Of a DNA stretch of 64,000 bases, positions 1-8,428 are shown in pieces. Numbering within the stretch: position 1 is the first letter of the stretch; every line of letters begins with the position of its first letter. Origin of the DNA: Pseudoalteromonas rubra (GTDB lineage: Bacteria > Pseudomonadota > Gammaproteobacteria > Enterobacterales > Alteromonadaceae); NCBI RefSeq assembly GCF_005886805.2, contig NZ_CP045430.1:186001-250000 (forward strand), in the 5' to 3' direction. The notes under the pieces were generated by a model. That model did no database searches. It was not told where the DNA came from and saw nothing but the letters and a program-made list of their open reading frames with translations. The position numbers and the translations under genes were made by a program.

Positions 1-601
1 CGCCCAAACCTTTAGACAAGCAAATTGTCATAGAATCAAAATGCGCTGCAATAGCCCGAATATCGACTTCCAGTGCGACTGCCGCGTTATAGACCCGGGC
101 ACCATCAAGATGTAGCTGCAAACTGTGCTGATCGCAAAATTCACGAGCCTGAGCTAAATAGTCCAAACTTAGCACCTTGCCGCCAATGGTATTTTCCAGG
201 CTCAACAGCCTGGTGCGGGCAAAGTGAAAGTCATCGGGCTTGATATAAGTGGCCAGCTTTTGCAAATCCAGGCTGCCGTCGGGTTCATTCTCCACAGGCT
301 GCGGCTGAACCGAGCCCAGCACTGCCGCGCCACCAGCTTCATACCGATAGTTATGTGCGCTTTGCCCGCATAAATACTCATCTCCGCGCTCACAATGCGC
401 CAGTATCGCCAGTAAATTAGCCTGAGTGCCTGAGCTGACAAACACCGCCGCCTCAAACCCATGACGCTGCGCCGCAAACTGTTCCAAATAGTTAACCGTA
501 GGGTCATCCCCGTAAACATCATCGCCTACTTCTGCCTCAACCATAGCCTGAAGCATGGATTTACACGGTTTGGTAACGGTATCGGACCTGAAATCTATCA
601 T
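1..601 (-). CDS. ltaE: Low-specificity L-threonine aldolase, C-terminus cut by window edge
   Basis: This is a PLP-dependent fold-type I enzyme that cleaves L-threonine/allo-threonine to glycine and acetaldehyde in the cytoplasm. About 200 N-terminal residues are visible. The protein opens with the family signature MIDFRSDTVTKP, continues through VGDDVYGDDPTVNYLE and a conserved SSGTQAN phosphate-binding stretch, then LDGARVYNAA. The last visible residues, TICLSKGLG, hold the expected PLP-binding lysine. The start at 601 is preceded on the minus strand by an AGGAAG ribosome-binding site. The remaining roughly 130 residues lie outside the window to the left. The listed minus-strand frame at 202-522 is an out-of-frame shadow of this gene. 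The neighbouring VOC gene is upstream on the same strand with an 85-base gap, so they may share a transcript. Confidence 0.93.
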   Translation of the reverse strand, partial: MIDFRSDTVTKPCKSMLQAMVEAEVGDDVYGDDPTVNYLEQFAAQRHGFEAAVFVSSGTQANLLAILAHCERGDEYLCGQSAHNYRYEAGGAAVLGSVQPQPVENEPDGSLDLQKLATYIKPDDFHFARTRLLSLENTIGGKVLSLDYLAQAREFCDQHSLQLHLDGARVYNAAVALEVDIRAIAAHFDSMTICLSKGLG

Positions 602-686
602 TGTTGTTCTTCCTGTTTACGGCGATATTGAACCGCCAGTAAAAAACATTTTTTGCTTTTACACAAGCAAGACACGGCGACTTGTG

Positions 687-1076
687 TTACTCACCCACAT
701 AACGCTTTTCAACCCGCCAGGGCGGGTTAAGTCGATTCTCACCAGCCCAGTATAATTTGATTTTGTTACCGGACGGATCAGCCACTATGGCTTCACGCCA
801 TAGGTAAGGCTCGTCGGTTGGTGCTTGTAATAAACTGATGCCGCGGGATTCTATCATCGCAATCCAATCCTCAAGCGCTTCGTGCTCAAAATAAATCGTA
901 GTATTGTGAAGAATATCGTCCTCACACAGAGACAGTGAGAAAGTCGCCTCTCCTTCGGGGCAAACAAAACGAGCATAGTGGGGCGTATCGACTATTTGGG
1001 TAAAGCCCAGTTTAAGATAAAACTCGACGGCCTGCTGCATATTATGGACGCTCATCGTTACCTGATTTAAATTCAT
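687..1076 (-). CDS. VOC (glyoxalase/bleomycin-resistance fold) family protein
   Basis: This 129-residue protein belongs to the vicinal oxygen chelate superfamily of small metal- or ligand-binding proteins. The start at 1076 was chosen over the longer frame to 1145 because an AGGAGA Shine-Dalgarno sits just upstream of MNLNQVTMSV. Family features are the opening beta-strand followed by MQQAVEFYLKLGF, a middle EGEATFSL strand, and a C-terminal half ending in EAIVADPSGNKIKLY, where family members carry a metal ligand or its replacement. Substrate cannot be deduced: relatives include glyoxalase I, fosfomycin/bleomycin resistance proteins and extradiol dioxygenases. The last residues (after KLYWAGENR) extend past the usual family end and are encoded by a perfect inverted repeat at 711-728, so the tail may be an accretion. 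Confidence 0.85.
   Translation of the reverse strand: MNLNQVTMSVHNMQQAVEFYLKLGFTQIVDTPHYARFVCPEGEATFSLSLCEDDILHNTTIYFEHEALEDWIAMIESRGISLLQAPTDEPYLWREAIVADPSGNKIKLYWAGENRLNPPWRVEKRYVGE
711..728. repeat. Perfect inverted repeat in the 3' end of the VOC gene
   Basis: AACCCGCC, two bases, then GGCGGGTT form an 8-bp GC-rich stem. It lies inside the last codons of the VOC gene, before the stop. In RNA of the minus strand it would fold as a terminator-like hairpin but is followed by GAAAAG rather than a U-run. Confidence 0.6.
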
Positions 1077-1145
1077 GTTCTCTCCTTTTTGGTCGTCACA
1101 ACGCGATATCGCGCTGAAAGAAAACCGAGAATAAAACCTCAACAT

Positions 1146-1353
1146 AACTTTAGGTCAATACTTTGATATAAACTTTTGAAAGAGGGCAATACTTAACCAG
1201 CACCATGCCGAAATAGGGGCTGCTTTTCACACTGGCATACGATCCCGTATAGCGCACTGAATGGCGGAGGAAGAGAGTTACCTGTATTAAAGATCCGAAA
1301 TGAAAAGATGGCTGACAGGTTCTGTCTATCAGCCACATGAGGAAACTCTACTG
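1146..1353. other. Intergenic stretch without a recognised gene
   Basis: Two short overlapping minus-strand frames exist here, but neither has a ribosome-binding site or recognisable sequence. It probably holds the promoter of the VOC gene and the downstream region of the efflux operon. Confidence 0.5.
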
Positions 1354-1390
1354 CCAGACGCCCCAAAATCATCATTTCGGGGGCGTCTGG
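1354..1390 (-). terminator. Hairpin downstream of RND efflux operon
   Basis: An 11-bp perfect stem (CCAGACGCCCC paired with GGGGCGTCTGG) around a 15-base loop begins 5 bases after the RND gene stop codon. The T-run after the stem on the minus strand is absent, so it may be a weak terminator or an mRNA 3' stabiliser. Confidence 0.6.
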
Positions 1391-1395
1391 TGAGC

Positions 1396-4300
1396 CTAAG
1401 CCTTAGCCTGTGACTCAGTCAGGTGATGTTGTGCCGCCAGACCTCTGTCTTCGAGGATCACATACAGACACGGTAAGATAAACAACACCAGAAAAGACGA
1501 CGCTGCAATACCAAACAGCAAACTCACCACCAGAGGCTGTAAGATCTGAGCCTGCAAGCTGGTTTCAAGCAGCAATGGTAACATACCCGCAACGGTCGTC
1601 GCTGTGGTAATAAACACCGCCCGAAAACGTTCCCTCGCCGCCTGCACCGCAGCCTGATGCGCATCCAGCCCCTGCTTTTGATGTTCCTTGATATAAGTCA
1701 CCAGCAAGATGGAGTCATTCACCACAATACCGGCCAACGAGACAAACCCCATCATACTTGGAATGGTAAAGTCATATCCCAGCAATACATGTCCCCAGAG
1801 TGCCCCGATCAGCGCCAGGGGGATCGCCAGCATAACCATCACAGGCTCCATATAACTTCTGAACTGAAAACTCAGAATAATAAAAACCCCCACCAGCCCC
1901 ATCAGAAACTTTTTACCAATTGACGACCCTGTGCTGCCACCCTCTTTCACTTCGCCTTCGTAACTCACAGATAATGAGGGATATTCAATCAGTAAAGGGG
2001 CAACCACAGCTTTGTCGACTGCCGCAATGATCTCTCCGGTATTGGCAATCGCAGCATCCACATCACCAATAATGGTGACTGACCGCTGACCATCTACCCG
2101 ATTAATGCGGGCATAGCCTCGCGCCGGAATAAGCTCCGCGACGGCCGATAATGGCAGTTGTCTGCCGTCAGCGAGGGTGATGGGGTAATTCTGTAACTGC
2201 CACCAGGACGATTTATCTTCTTTTCTGAGTCGTACGTCCAGCTCGATGGTTTCATCGCCGCGCTGAAACTCATCGGCTTTTTGACCAAAAAAAGCGGTTC
2301 TGAGCTGATTAGCTATGGTTGCGCCGTCCACGCCCAGCGACATTGCTCCGGGCAAAAGGCGTACCATCCACTCTTCTTTGCCCGGACGCAGGTCATCCAT
2401 CAGGTTCTGCACACCGTCATATTCGGCCAGTGCCTGCACAATAGCAAATGACGCGCTCGATAACATAGCAAGATCATCACCATATAATCGGATTTCTATC
2501 GCGCGCCCGGCTGGGCCCACAGCTGGCTGCTTAAATGCCAGTGCCAACGCGCCGGGGATCTCGCCAACCGCATCGCGCCAGCGGTCCTGTAACTCAAGCA
2601 GGCTGGTACTTCGGGTTTCGGCCGTAAGCAAATCAGCACGCACGGTAGCAACATGTGTTCCCTCTTCACCGGCATCCTGGTTACTGTTGTACTCAACAAT
2701 GACGTTTTGGACCAACGCCTGCTGGTGTGGCTGCGCAGGTGTATACTCCTGGTTTAAATCGTTCAGCTCATTCACTGCACGGGTAACCAGCAGCTCCGTT
2801 TCATACAGTGGCGTGCCCTGGGGCATCAGCAGTCGCATTTCAAGAATGTCTCCCTCCAACTCAGGAAATGCCTTAAACTTCAAAAACCCACCCGCCATCA
2901 ATGAAATGCTCAGAAAAAACACAGCCAGCACCGCACCGACCGCGGCATAGCGATAAGTTACGGCACGCTCAACCCATTCCACCAGCACCTCAGTGCGAAA
3001 ACGCTCAAAGCGTTGATTGAAGCGCATTTTGAATCCTGATGCCGTTTCATCCTGCTTGTTGTGTAAAGAATGCAACAAGTGATTAGGCAGAATAAGGAAA
3101 GCCTCAACCAGGCTCACAACCAATACCGCCAGCAACATCTGTGGAAACACTTTCATGATCTGGCCAATATCACCCGCAATAAATGCCAGCCCGACGAATA
3201 CGGAAGCCGTGGTTAAAAAGGAAGACAATACGCCGGGCGCGACCTGCTTAACGCCTTTAATAACGCCCTCATCAATGTCTTCGCCTCGTTCTACATGACT
3301 GGCAATGCTTTCAGCAATCACGATCGCATCATCCATCAGTATTCCGATGGCCATCAACATACCAACCATAGAGATCATATTGATGCTGACCCCGAGCACT
3401 GTCATCAACCAAAATGCGCCGAGAAAAGAAATAGGCAGCCCCATCGACACCCAGAATGAATAGCGCCAGGTAAAGAACAGCCACATCACGGCAAACACCA
3501 GTAAAAAGCCCTGCCATGAATTGGTACTGAGCATGGCTAACCGGTCCGAGACAATTTTGGCCTGATCTGAGGTCAGTGCCATTTCGATCCCAGCCGGAAT
3601 TTGCTGTCGTTCCCGTTCAACAAACTGATAAACCTGCTCCACCAAATCGAGTGCATCCTGCGCTTTGGTTTTCTTGATTTTAAGCAACGCTGCGGGTTTG
3701 CCATTGAACTCAACTTTCGCCTCGTCCAGTTCAAAGCGCTCTATAACTTGCCCCAGGTCTTTAAGCTTAAGCTGACCGCCTGACTGAGTACTGGCGATCA
3801 CCAATTCACCCAACTCTTTGGCGGTCACGCCTTGCTGATCAAAGCGAATTTGCAGCGTTTTACCTTTGGTCTCTAAATTACCAGCGGGCAGTTTGATGTT
3901 TTGTCGCTCTATATGACTAACCACATCGTTTATAGATAGTCCGTACTGGCGTAACAGCGACAAAGACAATTCAACTCTCAGCTGACGATCTGAAAATCCA
4001 TGGATCTCAACCAGAGAAATATCGGGCAATCTCTGGAGTTTGCGCTTTACTGACTCAGCGTAGTCTTTAAGCTCTGCTGCCGGCAGGTCCGCACTGATGG
4101 CTAAGGTAATGAGCGATTCAGTTCGGCCAAGCTCTTTGATAACCGGGCTTTCGGCCTTGTCCGGAAAAGTATCTATGGCATCGACCTCAGTTTTTACGTC
4201 TGACATCAGCCGGGTGATGTCGCCACCTTCTTGCATCTCGACAACCATTTTGGCCATGCTTTCGCGCGCTTCACAGCTGATCTGTTCTATGTCGCTCAGC

Positions 4301-4512
4301 CCATCCATAGCCTCTTCCAGGGGCACACATAAAGCAAGTTCAGACTCTTCCGGGTTAGCACCCGGATACGGCACACTGACCTGAATCTGGCTGGGCGCAA
4401 TTTCAGGAAAGGTTTCTCGTTTTAGCTGGGGAAGCGCACTCAGCCCAAGCACAATGATGGCCAGCATCAGCAGATTGGCCGCGGTCGGGTGGCGGGCAAA
4501 ATAAGCAATCAT
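1396..4512 (-). CDS. RND family efflux transporter permease
   Basis: This 1038-residue inner-membrane protein is a proton-driven resistance-nodulation-division pump, the usual length for the AcrB/MexF-type superfamily. It begins with the N-terminal transmembrane helix typical of RND proteins (MIAYFARHPTAANLLMLAII). TM4 carries the paired aspartates of the proton relay (ILMDDAIVIAES). The second half has the duplicate fold and the motif AGIVVNDSILLVTYI, where AcrB has its relay lysine; here Asn-Asp replaces it, as in many uncharacterised RND subfamilies. The start codon overlaps the stop of the upstream membrane-fusion gene by 4 bases (ATGA), so the two are translationally coupled. No outer-membrane TolC-type gene is present, so a shared TolC is inferred. 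Substrate is unknown. Confidence 0.95.
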   Translation of the reverse strand: MIAYFARHPTAANLLMLAIIVLGLSALPQLKRETFPEIAPSQIQVSVPYPGANPEESELALCVPLEEAMDGLSDIEQISCEARESMAKMVVEMQEGGDITRLMSDVKTEVDAIDTFPDKAESPVIKELGRTESLITLAISADLPAAELKDYAESVKRKLQRLPDISLVEIHGFSDRQLRVELSLSLLRQYGLSINDVVSHIERQNIKLPAGNLETKGKTLQIRFDQQGVTAKELGELVIASTQSGGQLKLKDLGQVIERFELDEAKVEFNGKPAALLKIKKTKAQDALDLVEQVYQFVERERQQIPAGIEMALTSDQAKIVSDRLAMLSTNSWQGFLLVFAVMWLFFTWRYSFWVSMGLPISFLGAFWLMTVLGVSINMISMVGMLMAIGILMDDAIVIAESIASHVERGEDIDEGVIKGVKQVAPGVLSSFLTTASVFVGLAFIAGDIGQIMKVFPQMLLAVLVVSLVEAFLILPNHLLHSLHNKQDETASGFKMRFNQRFERFRTEVLVEWVERAVTYRYAAVGAVLAVFFLSISLMAGGFLKFKAFPELEGDILEMRLLMPQGTPLYETELLVTRAVNELNDLNQEYTPAQPHQQALVQNVIVEYNSNQDAGEEGTHVATVRADLLTAETRSTSLLELQDRWRDAVGEIPGALALAFKQPAVGPAGRAIEIRLYGDDLAMLSSASFAIVQALAEYDGVQNLMDDLRPGKEEWMVRLLPGAMSLGVDGATIANQLRTAFFGQKADEFQRGDETIELDVRLRKEDKSSWWQLQNYPITLADGRQLPLSAVAELIPARGYARINRVDGQRSVTIIGDVDAAIANTGEIIAAVDKAVVAPLLIEYPSLSVSYEGEVKEGGSTGSSIGKKFLMGLVGVFIILSFQFRSYMEPVMVMLAIPLALIGALWGHVLLGYDFTIPSMMGFVSLAGIVVNDSILLVTYIKEHQKQGLDAHQAAVQAARERFRAVFITTATTVAGMLPLLLETSLQAQILQPLVVSLLFGIAASSFLVLFILPCLYVILEDRGLAAQHHLTESQAKA

Positions 4513-5825
4513 AACGCCTGCTCCTGATCCGCCTGTGCTTGAGTACGCAGTGCACGGCCAGGGACCGCCGGGATCACATCACTCAGCACCACTACATCAC
4601 CTTCGCTGACACCGCTTCGGATCACAGTACGGCCATTGGATTCAAATGCGACTTCAACATGGCGGATCACCAGTTTACCGTTTTCCAGCAGATAAAGCCT
4701 GCTACCGTGCAGCGCATCAGATGGTACCGACAATAAAGGTCGCGCAGCACCTTTTACTTTTACCTGTACATACATATCGCTGATCAAAGGCGGTCGTTTA
4801 CCCGGCTCAAACGCTTTGTAGTCAAACGCAACATCAACAATAAGAGTGACCGTATTTCCCTGTGGGTCGATACTTTCACCGACGCTGGTGAGTTTGCCTT
4901 GCCAGCTAAACTGCTTGTTACCAATGTATAAGCTGGCCTCAGCGTTCAGGTCCCAGGTTTGTACATCCGGGAATTCACCTTCAATTAACTGAGGTGACAG
5001 ATACTGGCCAAAGTGACGCATATCACTCAGTGCAACCTGGACGGGAATTTCCATCAGATCAGTCCGGTGTGCTGTCACCAGGCTCTCACGCTCGGCCACC
5101 ACCTGTTGCATTTCCACCGTTTCTTCAGCGATACGCGCGTCAAAAGGTAAAATAATGGTGGTTTTTGCCAGTTTTCGCTCTGCCTCACTCAATCTGGCCT
5201 GTGCCAGCTTCACTTTTGCCTCTGCCACCGCCATGTTGTCAGGATGCTGATCAACGGCATTGCGAACATCAAGCACTTTTTGTTCCTGAGCCCAGACATT
5301 CGCCTGCTCGGCATCAACCGTAGAGACTGACACTGAACCAGATTTAAGCAGGCCTTGCTTGCGCTTGAGCTCTTTTTGTAACACGCTCAGGCGCTGCTCT
5401 TCCAGACGCAGTGATAAAACGAGCTTTTCATCATTAAGCTGGGTACGGGACAATTCGGCCCTGGCTGAATTTAAATCGGAGCGGGCCTGTGCCAGCTTAA
5501 GCTCATAGTCTATCGGGTCAATTTTTAGCAACACAGTGCCGGCTTTAAGCGCCTTGCCCTTCTCCAATTTAGGATGTCGATAAATAACCCGGCCACTGAC
5601 CTCCGACAGCGCCTGCCAGCGCTCTTTAGGACGCACTCGCCCAAACCCCGTCACATAGGGTTCAATTGGGGTATTTTTAACCTCTGCGGTCTCAACCAAT
5701 AAAGCATCTGTGCCATTGCTGTGTTTTTGAGGTGATTTTTTGCCCGATGCCAGGGCGATTAAAATCAAAATGCCCAGAGCTGGTAATATCAGCAACCAGC
5801 GCCTTTGTTGCCAGTTAATCTTCAT
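4509..5825 (-). CDS. RND efflux periplasmic adaptor (membrane fusion protein)
   Basis: A 438-residue HlyD/AcrA-type adaptor that would link the adjacent RND pump to an outer-membrane channel. The start MKINWQQRRW at 5825 is preferred over the longer frame to 5906, because the extra 27 residues lie inside the TetR gene. An N-terminal membrane anchor (WLLILPALGILILIALASG) is followed by a lipoyl/barrel-sandwich half, a long alpha-helical coiled-coil hairpin with regular heptad Leu/Ala and many Gln/Arg/Lys (roughly residues 100-200), the second lipoyl half and a C-terminal beta-barrel. The start overlaps the TetR stop by 11 bases and the stop overlaps the RND start by 4 bases. The TetR-MFP-RND order suggests control by the local repressor. 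Confidence 0.93.
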   Translation of the reverse strand: MKINWQQRRWLLILPALGILILIALASGKKSPQKHSNGTDALLVETAEVKNTPIEPYVTGFGRVRPKERWQALSEVSGRVIYRHPKLEKGKALKAGTVLLKIDPIDYELKLAQARSDLNSARAELSRTQLNDEKLVLSLRLEEQRLSVLQKELKRKQGLLKSGSVSVSTVDAEQANVWAQEQKVLDVRNAVDQHPDNMAVAEAKVKLAQARLSEAERKLAKTTIILPFDARIAEETVEMQQVVAERESLVTAHRTDLMEIPVQVALSDMRHFGQYLSPQLIEGEFPDVQTWDLNAEASLYIGNKQFSWQGKLTSVGESIDPQGNTVTLIVDVAFDYKAFEPGKRPPLISDMYVQVKVKGAARPLLSVPSDALHGSRLYLLENGKLVIRHVEVAFESNGRTVIRSGVSEGDVVVLSDVIPAVPGRALRTQAQADQEQAL

Positions 5826-6456
5826 GTTTTTCTCGCTCTTTAAAACACCCGTACTTAAACATGTTGGCATTATGGGTTGCCATTTTTGCCAGTTGTTCAT
5901 CGTCAAACTCTATGCCCATGGCTTTGGCCATGCCTTCACGCATATACCAGGGAAAAATCAACAAACCCATGAGGTTTAAAATGAGTAACCTGTCGTCCAG
6001 CTCTTCTTTTATCAGCCCCTGCTGCTTAAACTGAGCCAGCATGCTAAAGAAAAAAGGCTTGCGACTGTTTTGTAGCGTGTCTATCAGATACTCGCGGCAA
6101 ATTCCCTGCTCCAGCACGATTTCTTTGAACATCAAAATTGGAAATGATGGAGACTGTTTAATCACGTCATAAAAGATGTGAAAGACATCTTCCACATCGA
6201 ATGCTCTGTCCTGGTCAATGGCCTGCTCAATACCGGCAATCACTTCACCAGTGACTTCCATAAACATCGCCTTATACAGGCCTTCTTTATTTTCGAAGTA
6301 GTAACGGATCAGCGCCGCATCCACACCAGCCTCTTGTGCCAGCATACGCGTGGTAACCTGCGAATAAGGTGCTGTGGTAAAACAGCGCCTGGCAGCCAGC
6401 ACCAGACGTGCTCTGCCATCTTCATCGTTTTTATCGGGACGACCTCTGGTTTTCAT
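5815..6456 (-). CDS. TetR/AcrR family transcriptional regulator
   Basis: A 213-residue TetR-family regulator, first gene of a three-gene efflux operon and therefore likely its autorepressor. The N-terminal helix-turn-helix is clear: residues about 15-60 include ARLVLAARRCF, the recognition region TTRMLAQEAGVDAALIRYYF and the following ENKEGLYKAM, all family hallmarks. The C-terminal two thirds form the ligand-binding and dimerisation domain, with an unknown inducer. The 3' end overlaps the start of the adaptor gene. The operator should lie in the region just upstream (about 6457-6600), but I could not pick out a convincing palindrome by eye. Confidence 0.92.
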   Translation of the reverse strand: MKTRGRPDKNDEDGRARLVLAARRCFTTAPYSQVTTRMLAQEAGVDAALIRYYFENKEGLYKAMFMEVTGEVIAGIEQAIDQDRAFDVEDVFHIFYDVIKQSPSFPILMFKEIVLEQGICREYLIDTLQNSRKPFFFSMLAQFKQQGLIKEELDDRLLILNLMGLLIFPWYMREGMAKAMGIEFDDEQLAKMATHNANMFKYGCFKEREKHED

Positions 6457-6727
6457 ATTGCTCCTGTCTGCGCCTGCTCATATCCTGAAATCGAACATAA
6501 AGAAGGCGATTAATTCAACACCTGATGAATAAACCAATTCTAGGGCACTGATAAATTTTGACCACAGAAACAATTCTCCAAATCACACTGCTTTGATGAA
6601 TAGCAAACAAAGTGAGATACGCGTTTTTTGCTCCAGCCCCTTCAACACTGAGGTGTTTATAATCAAACAACGCCGACCTACGTATTTCATTTGCTTTATG
6701 TTTCAACAAAACCAAACCCTGCCGTCA
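6457..6727. other. Upstream region of the efflux operon
   Basis: No gene was recognised. The region should carry the promoter and operator of the TetR-MFP-RND operon. Short frames on both strands lack ribosome-binding sites. Confidence 0.45.
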
Positions 6728-6748
6728 TTCCGGCCTTCGAGCCGGGAA
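6728..6748. repeat. REP-like hairpin (GTCATTCCGGC...GCCGGGAA)
   Basis: TTCCGGC, a six-base loop, then GCCGGGAA form a GC-rich stem preceded by CGTCA. The same CGTCAT-plus-CCGG-hairpin design recurs at about 6838, 24409, 34088 and 34291, so this is a dispersed extragenic palindrome. Confidence 0.65.
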
Positions 6749-6837
6749 CTACTCAAGCACCACTCAACTTCCGAAGTAACATCCCGAAACTAAAGGCAAA
6801 CCGTGTAAAACAAACCATTGATATCGTGGGTGAGTAG

Positions 6838-6863
6838 ATCCCGTGTCGAGCACGGGATGACGG
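6838..6863. repeat. REP-like hairpin (ATCCCGTG...CACGGGAT GACGG)
   Basis: An 8-bp perfect stem with a five-base loop, followed by GACGG. It is the second copy of the dispersed palindrome and lies about 100 bases from the first, in the opposite orientation. Confidence 0.65.
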
Positions 6864-7000
6864 AGAAAAGGGCTCGGTCAATAAATTAGAACGAGCCCGA
6901 GTTATAAACACACAGCTAAAACTGAGCAGGATAAAGTAGAAAGTGGCTGCATCAGCTTCATGCAAAAATAAACGCCCAAAAAGTACACTTCTCATTACAA

Positions 7001-7297
7001 CTAGATAGATGAGTATAAATCTCGCCAGTCCCGGTTGGTTCTTTCTATCAGGTCTACCTTCCAGCTCCAGCGCCAACGTTTGAGCAACTTTTCACGTCTA
7101 ATTGCAGAAGAGATACACTCGCAAGTTTCAAAATACACAAGATTGAAGATCTAATACCTGGCTGTGAAGTACCCTTGATCAACCCTACTTTTGTGCTGCC
7201 AAACTCGTTGTTTAAGGTGTGCAGTTACACCAACATATAAAGTGCCATAAGGCGCGGAGGTCATAATGAAATTCATAATATATACAATAACTTGCAT
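7001..7297 (-). pseudogene. GIY-YIG endonuclease gene with in-frame stop
   Basis: Reading the minus strand from the ATG at 7297 to the TAG at 7001 gives a nearly complete single-domain GIY-YIG nuclease of the short (about 85-100 residue) bacterial family. It contains PYGTLYVGVTAHLKQRVWQH, FNLVYFETCE, SAIRREKLLKRWRWSWK and a C-terminal TNRDWRDLY. A TAG at 7151-7153 interrupts the frame right after FTARY, in the middle of the conserved core, and everything resumes in the same frame. The N-terminus also shows a short apparent duplication (ATTATG repeated 12 bases apart) where relatives have VYIL directly before the GTLY motif. This short GIY-YIG family is often found near extragenic palindromes, and two REP-like hairpins lie next to it here. 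The longer frame at 6753-7076 is a shadow. Confidence 0.8.
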
Positions 7298-7677
7298 AGA
7301 TAAGTCCGTTTCTTTGCCTGTATGCAAAACTCCAGCACAATAAAAACGTTGCCGCTTTTTCAGAGCGCCTGGATAACAAGTTCAGACCAAAACCGCTAGA
7401 TTCACTCCCTGACAACGTCGCTCAACTGACCAGAAATCCGCCAAGAAAAAATAAACAATTTGCTAACCTGAACTACGCACTTCGCTTCCCTACCCAAATG
7501 GGTAGTAATTTTACCGTTAAATAAGTTAAAAATAATGAACACATTAATATTAACCTGAGCTATTATTTAACATGAAAACAACAGGTGCATGCACTTACCT
7601 GAATGAAGGTAAGGCCAAAGGAAATTGCAGCTTGTACAGATAACTTATTGAATAATAAAACTTGAAGGAGCCAAGAC
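7298..7677. other. Intergenic stretch upstream of a hypothetical gene
   Basis: This is A+T-rich, with no recognisable coding sequence on either strand. It should contain the promoter of the plus-strand gene at 7678. Confidence 0.45.
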
Positions 7678-8106
7678 ATGTTTGAACAATTTAAGTCGTG
7701 GGCTACATCTGCTCATAAATCCGGCACGGATATGTTTACTTCAAACTTAGTCCCATTGAGCGATGTAACAATTAAAACCGTGTTTAATCAGGGTGTTCAT
7801 GATATTGCCAAGTACTCTCGCAATGGCCGCTCAGTATATATCAAGCATGTTTATCTCAATCGCCTTAACGAAACGGTAAAGCCAAACATTAGCGCCAGTG
7901 ATATCGACTTTTTTCGTTCATTAGACCAAATATTTCAATATTGTTATGTGCTGGTTTATGTCAAATGTAGTCGTTCCAGTAAATACGATAGTGCATTTTT
8001 TCTGGATGATTATGAGGCAATTAAAGGGATCAGCAAAAGTGAGGCCATGCAACGCCAGACCGATCTGACCTCCATCGCCCGAATAATTAGAAGTGAGTTG
8101 CTCTGA
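7678..8106 (+). CDS. Hypothetical protein, 142 residues
   Basis: I do not recognise a family. The start is well supported: an AAGGAG ribosome-binding site lies seven bases before the ATG. The protein has no signal peptide or clear membrane segment. It is a mixed alpha/beta sequence with a hydrophobic strand near residues 85-98 (QYCYVLVYVKC) and a basic C-terminal helix (SIARIIRSELL). It stands alone on the plus strand between minus-strand genes. A cytoplasmic location is inferred from the lack of export signals. Confidence 0.7.
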   Translation: MFEQFKSWATSAHKSGTDMFTSNLVPLSDVTIKTVFNQGVHDIAKYSRNGRSVYIKHVYLNRLNETVKPNISASDIDFFRSLDQIFQYCYVLVYVKCSRSSKYDSAFFLDDYEAIKGISKSEAMQRQTDLTSIARIIRSELL

Positions 8107-8428
8107 CGTTCTGCCTGGCAGGTAACAAAGTTACAACCTTCAATGCCTAACGCAGTTTATTTTGCTCAAGTAGAATAAAACAGCAAAAAGTGATACCCGA
8201 AGGTCCAGCTACAATGCCCCAACTTGGAATGGCGTGAACAATACAGAGGACAAAAGTGTCACTCGCTAATCTCAGAGCCCGCTTGCCTGCTCACTTCAAC
8301 CATCCAGTCCTTGCAAAGGACTCCTGAGAACCTCTCCAGCCTCCCCGGCACCATGCTTCAAATACCCGATTAACACCTAATCGATGCCACCCGACCCTTG
8401 TTCGCATACGCACTTTAAAGCTGCAGTG
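8107..8428. other. Convergent intergenic region, no gene seen
   Basis: About 320 bases between the 3' ends of two convergent genes. I see no coding potential, clear terminator hairpin with T-run, or repeat. Confidence 0.45.

Noticed and set aside
2315..2950. 211-residue plus-strand ORF (and other long frames opposite the RND and NRPS genes)
   Set aside because: Antisense shadows of strong coding sequences, Ser/Arg-rich and without recognisable motifs or ribosome-binding sites.
6753..7076. 107-residue minus-strand ORF
   Set aside because: Overlaps the GIY-YIG remnant in another frame and runs across a REP-like hairpin; no start signal.
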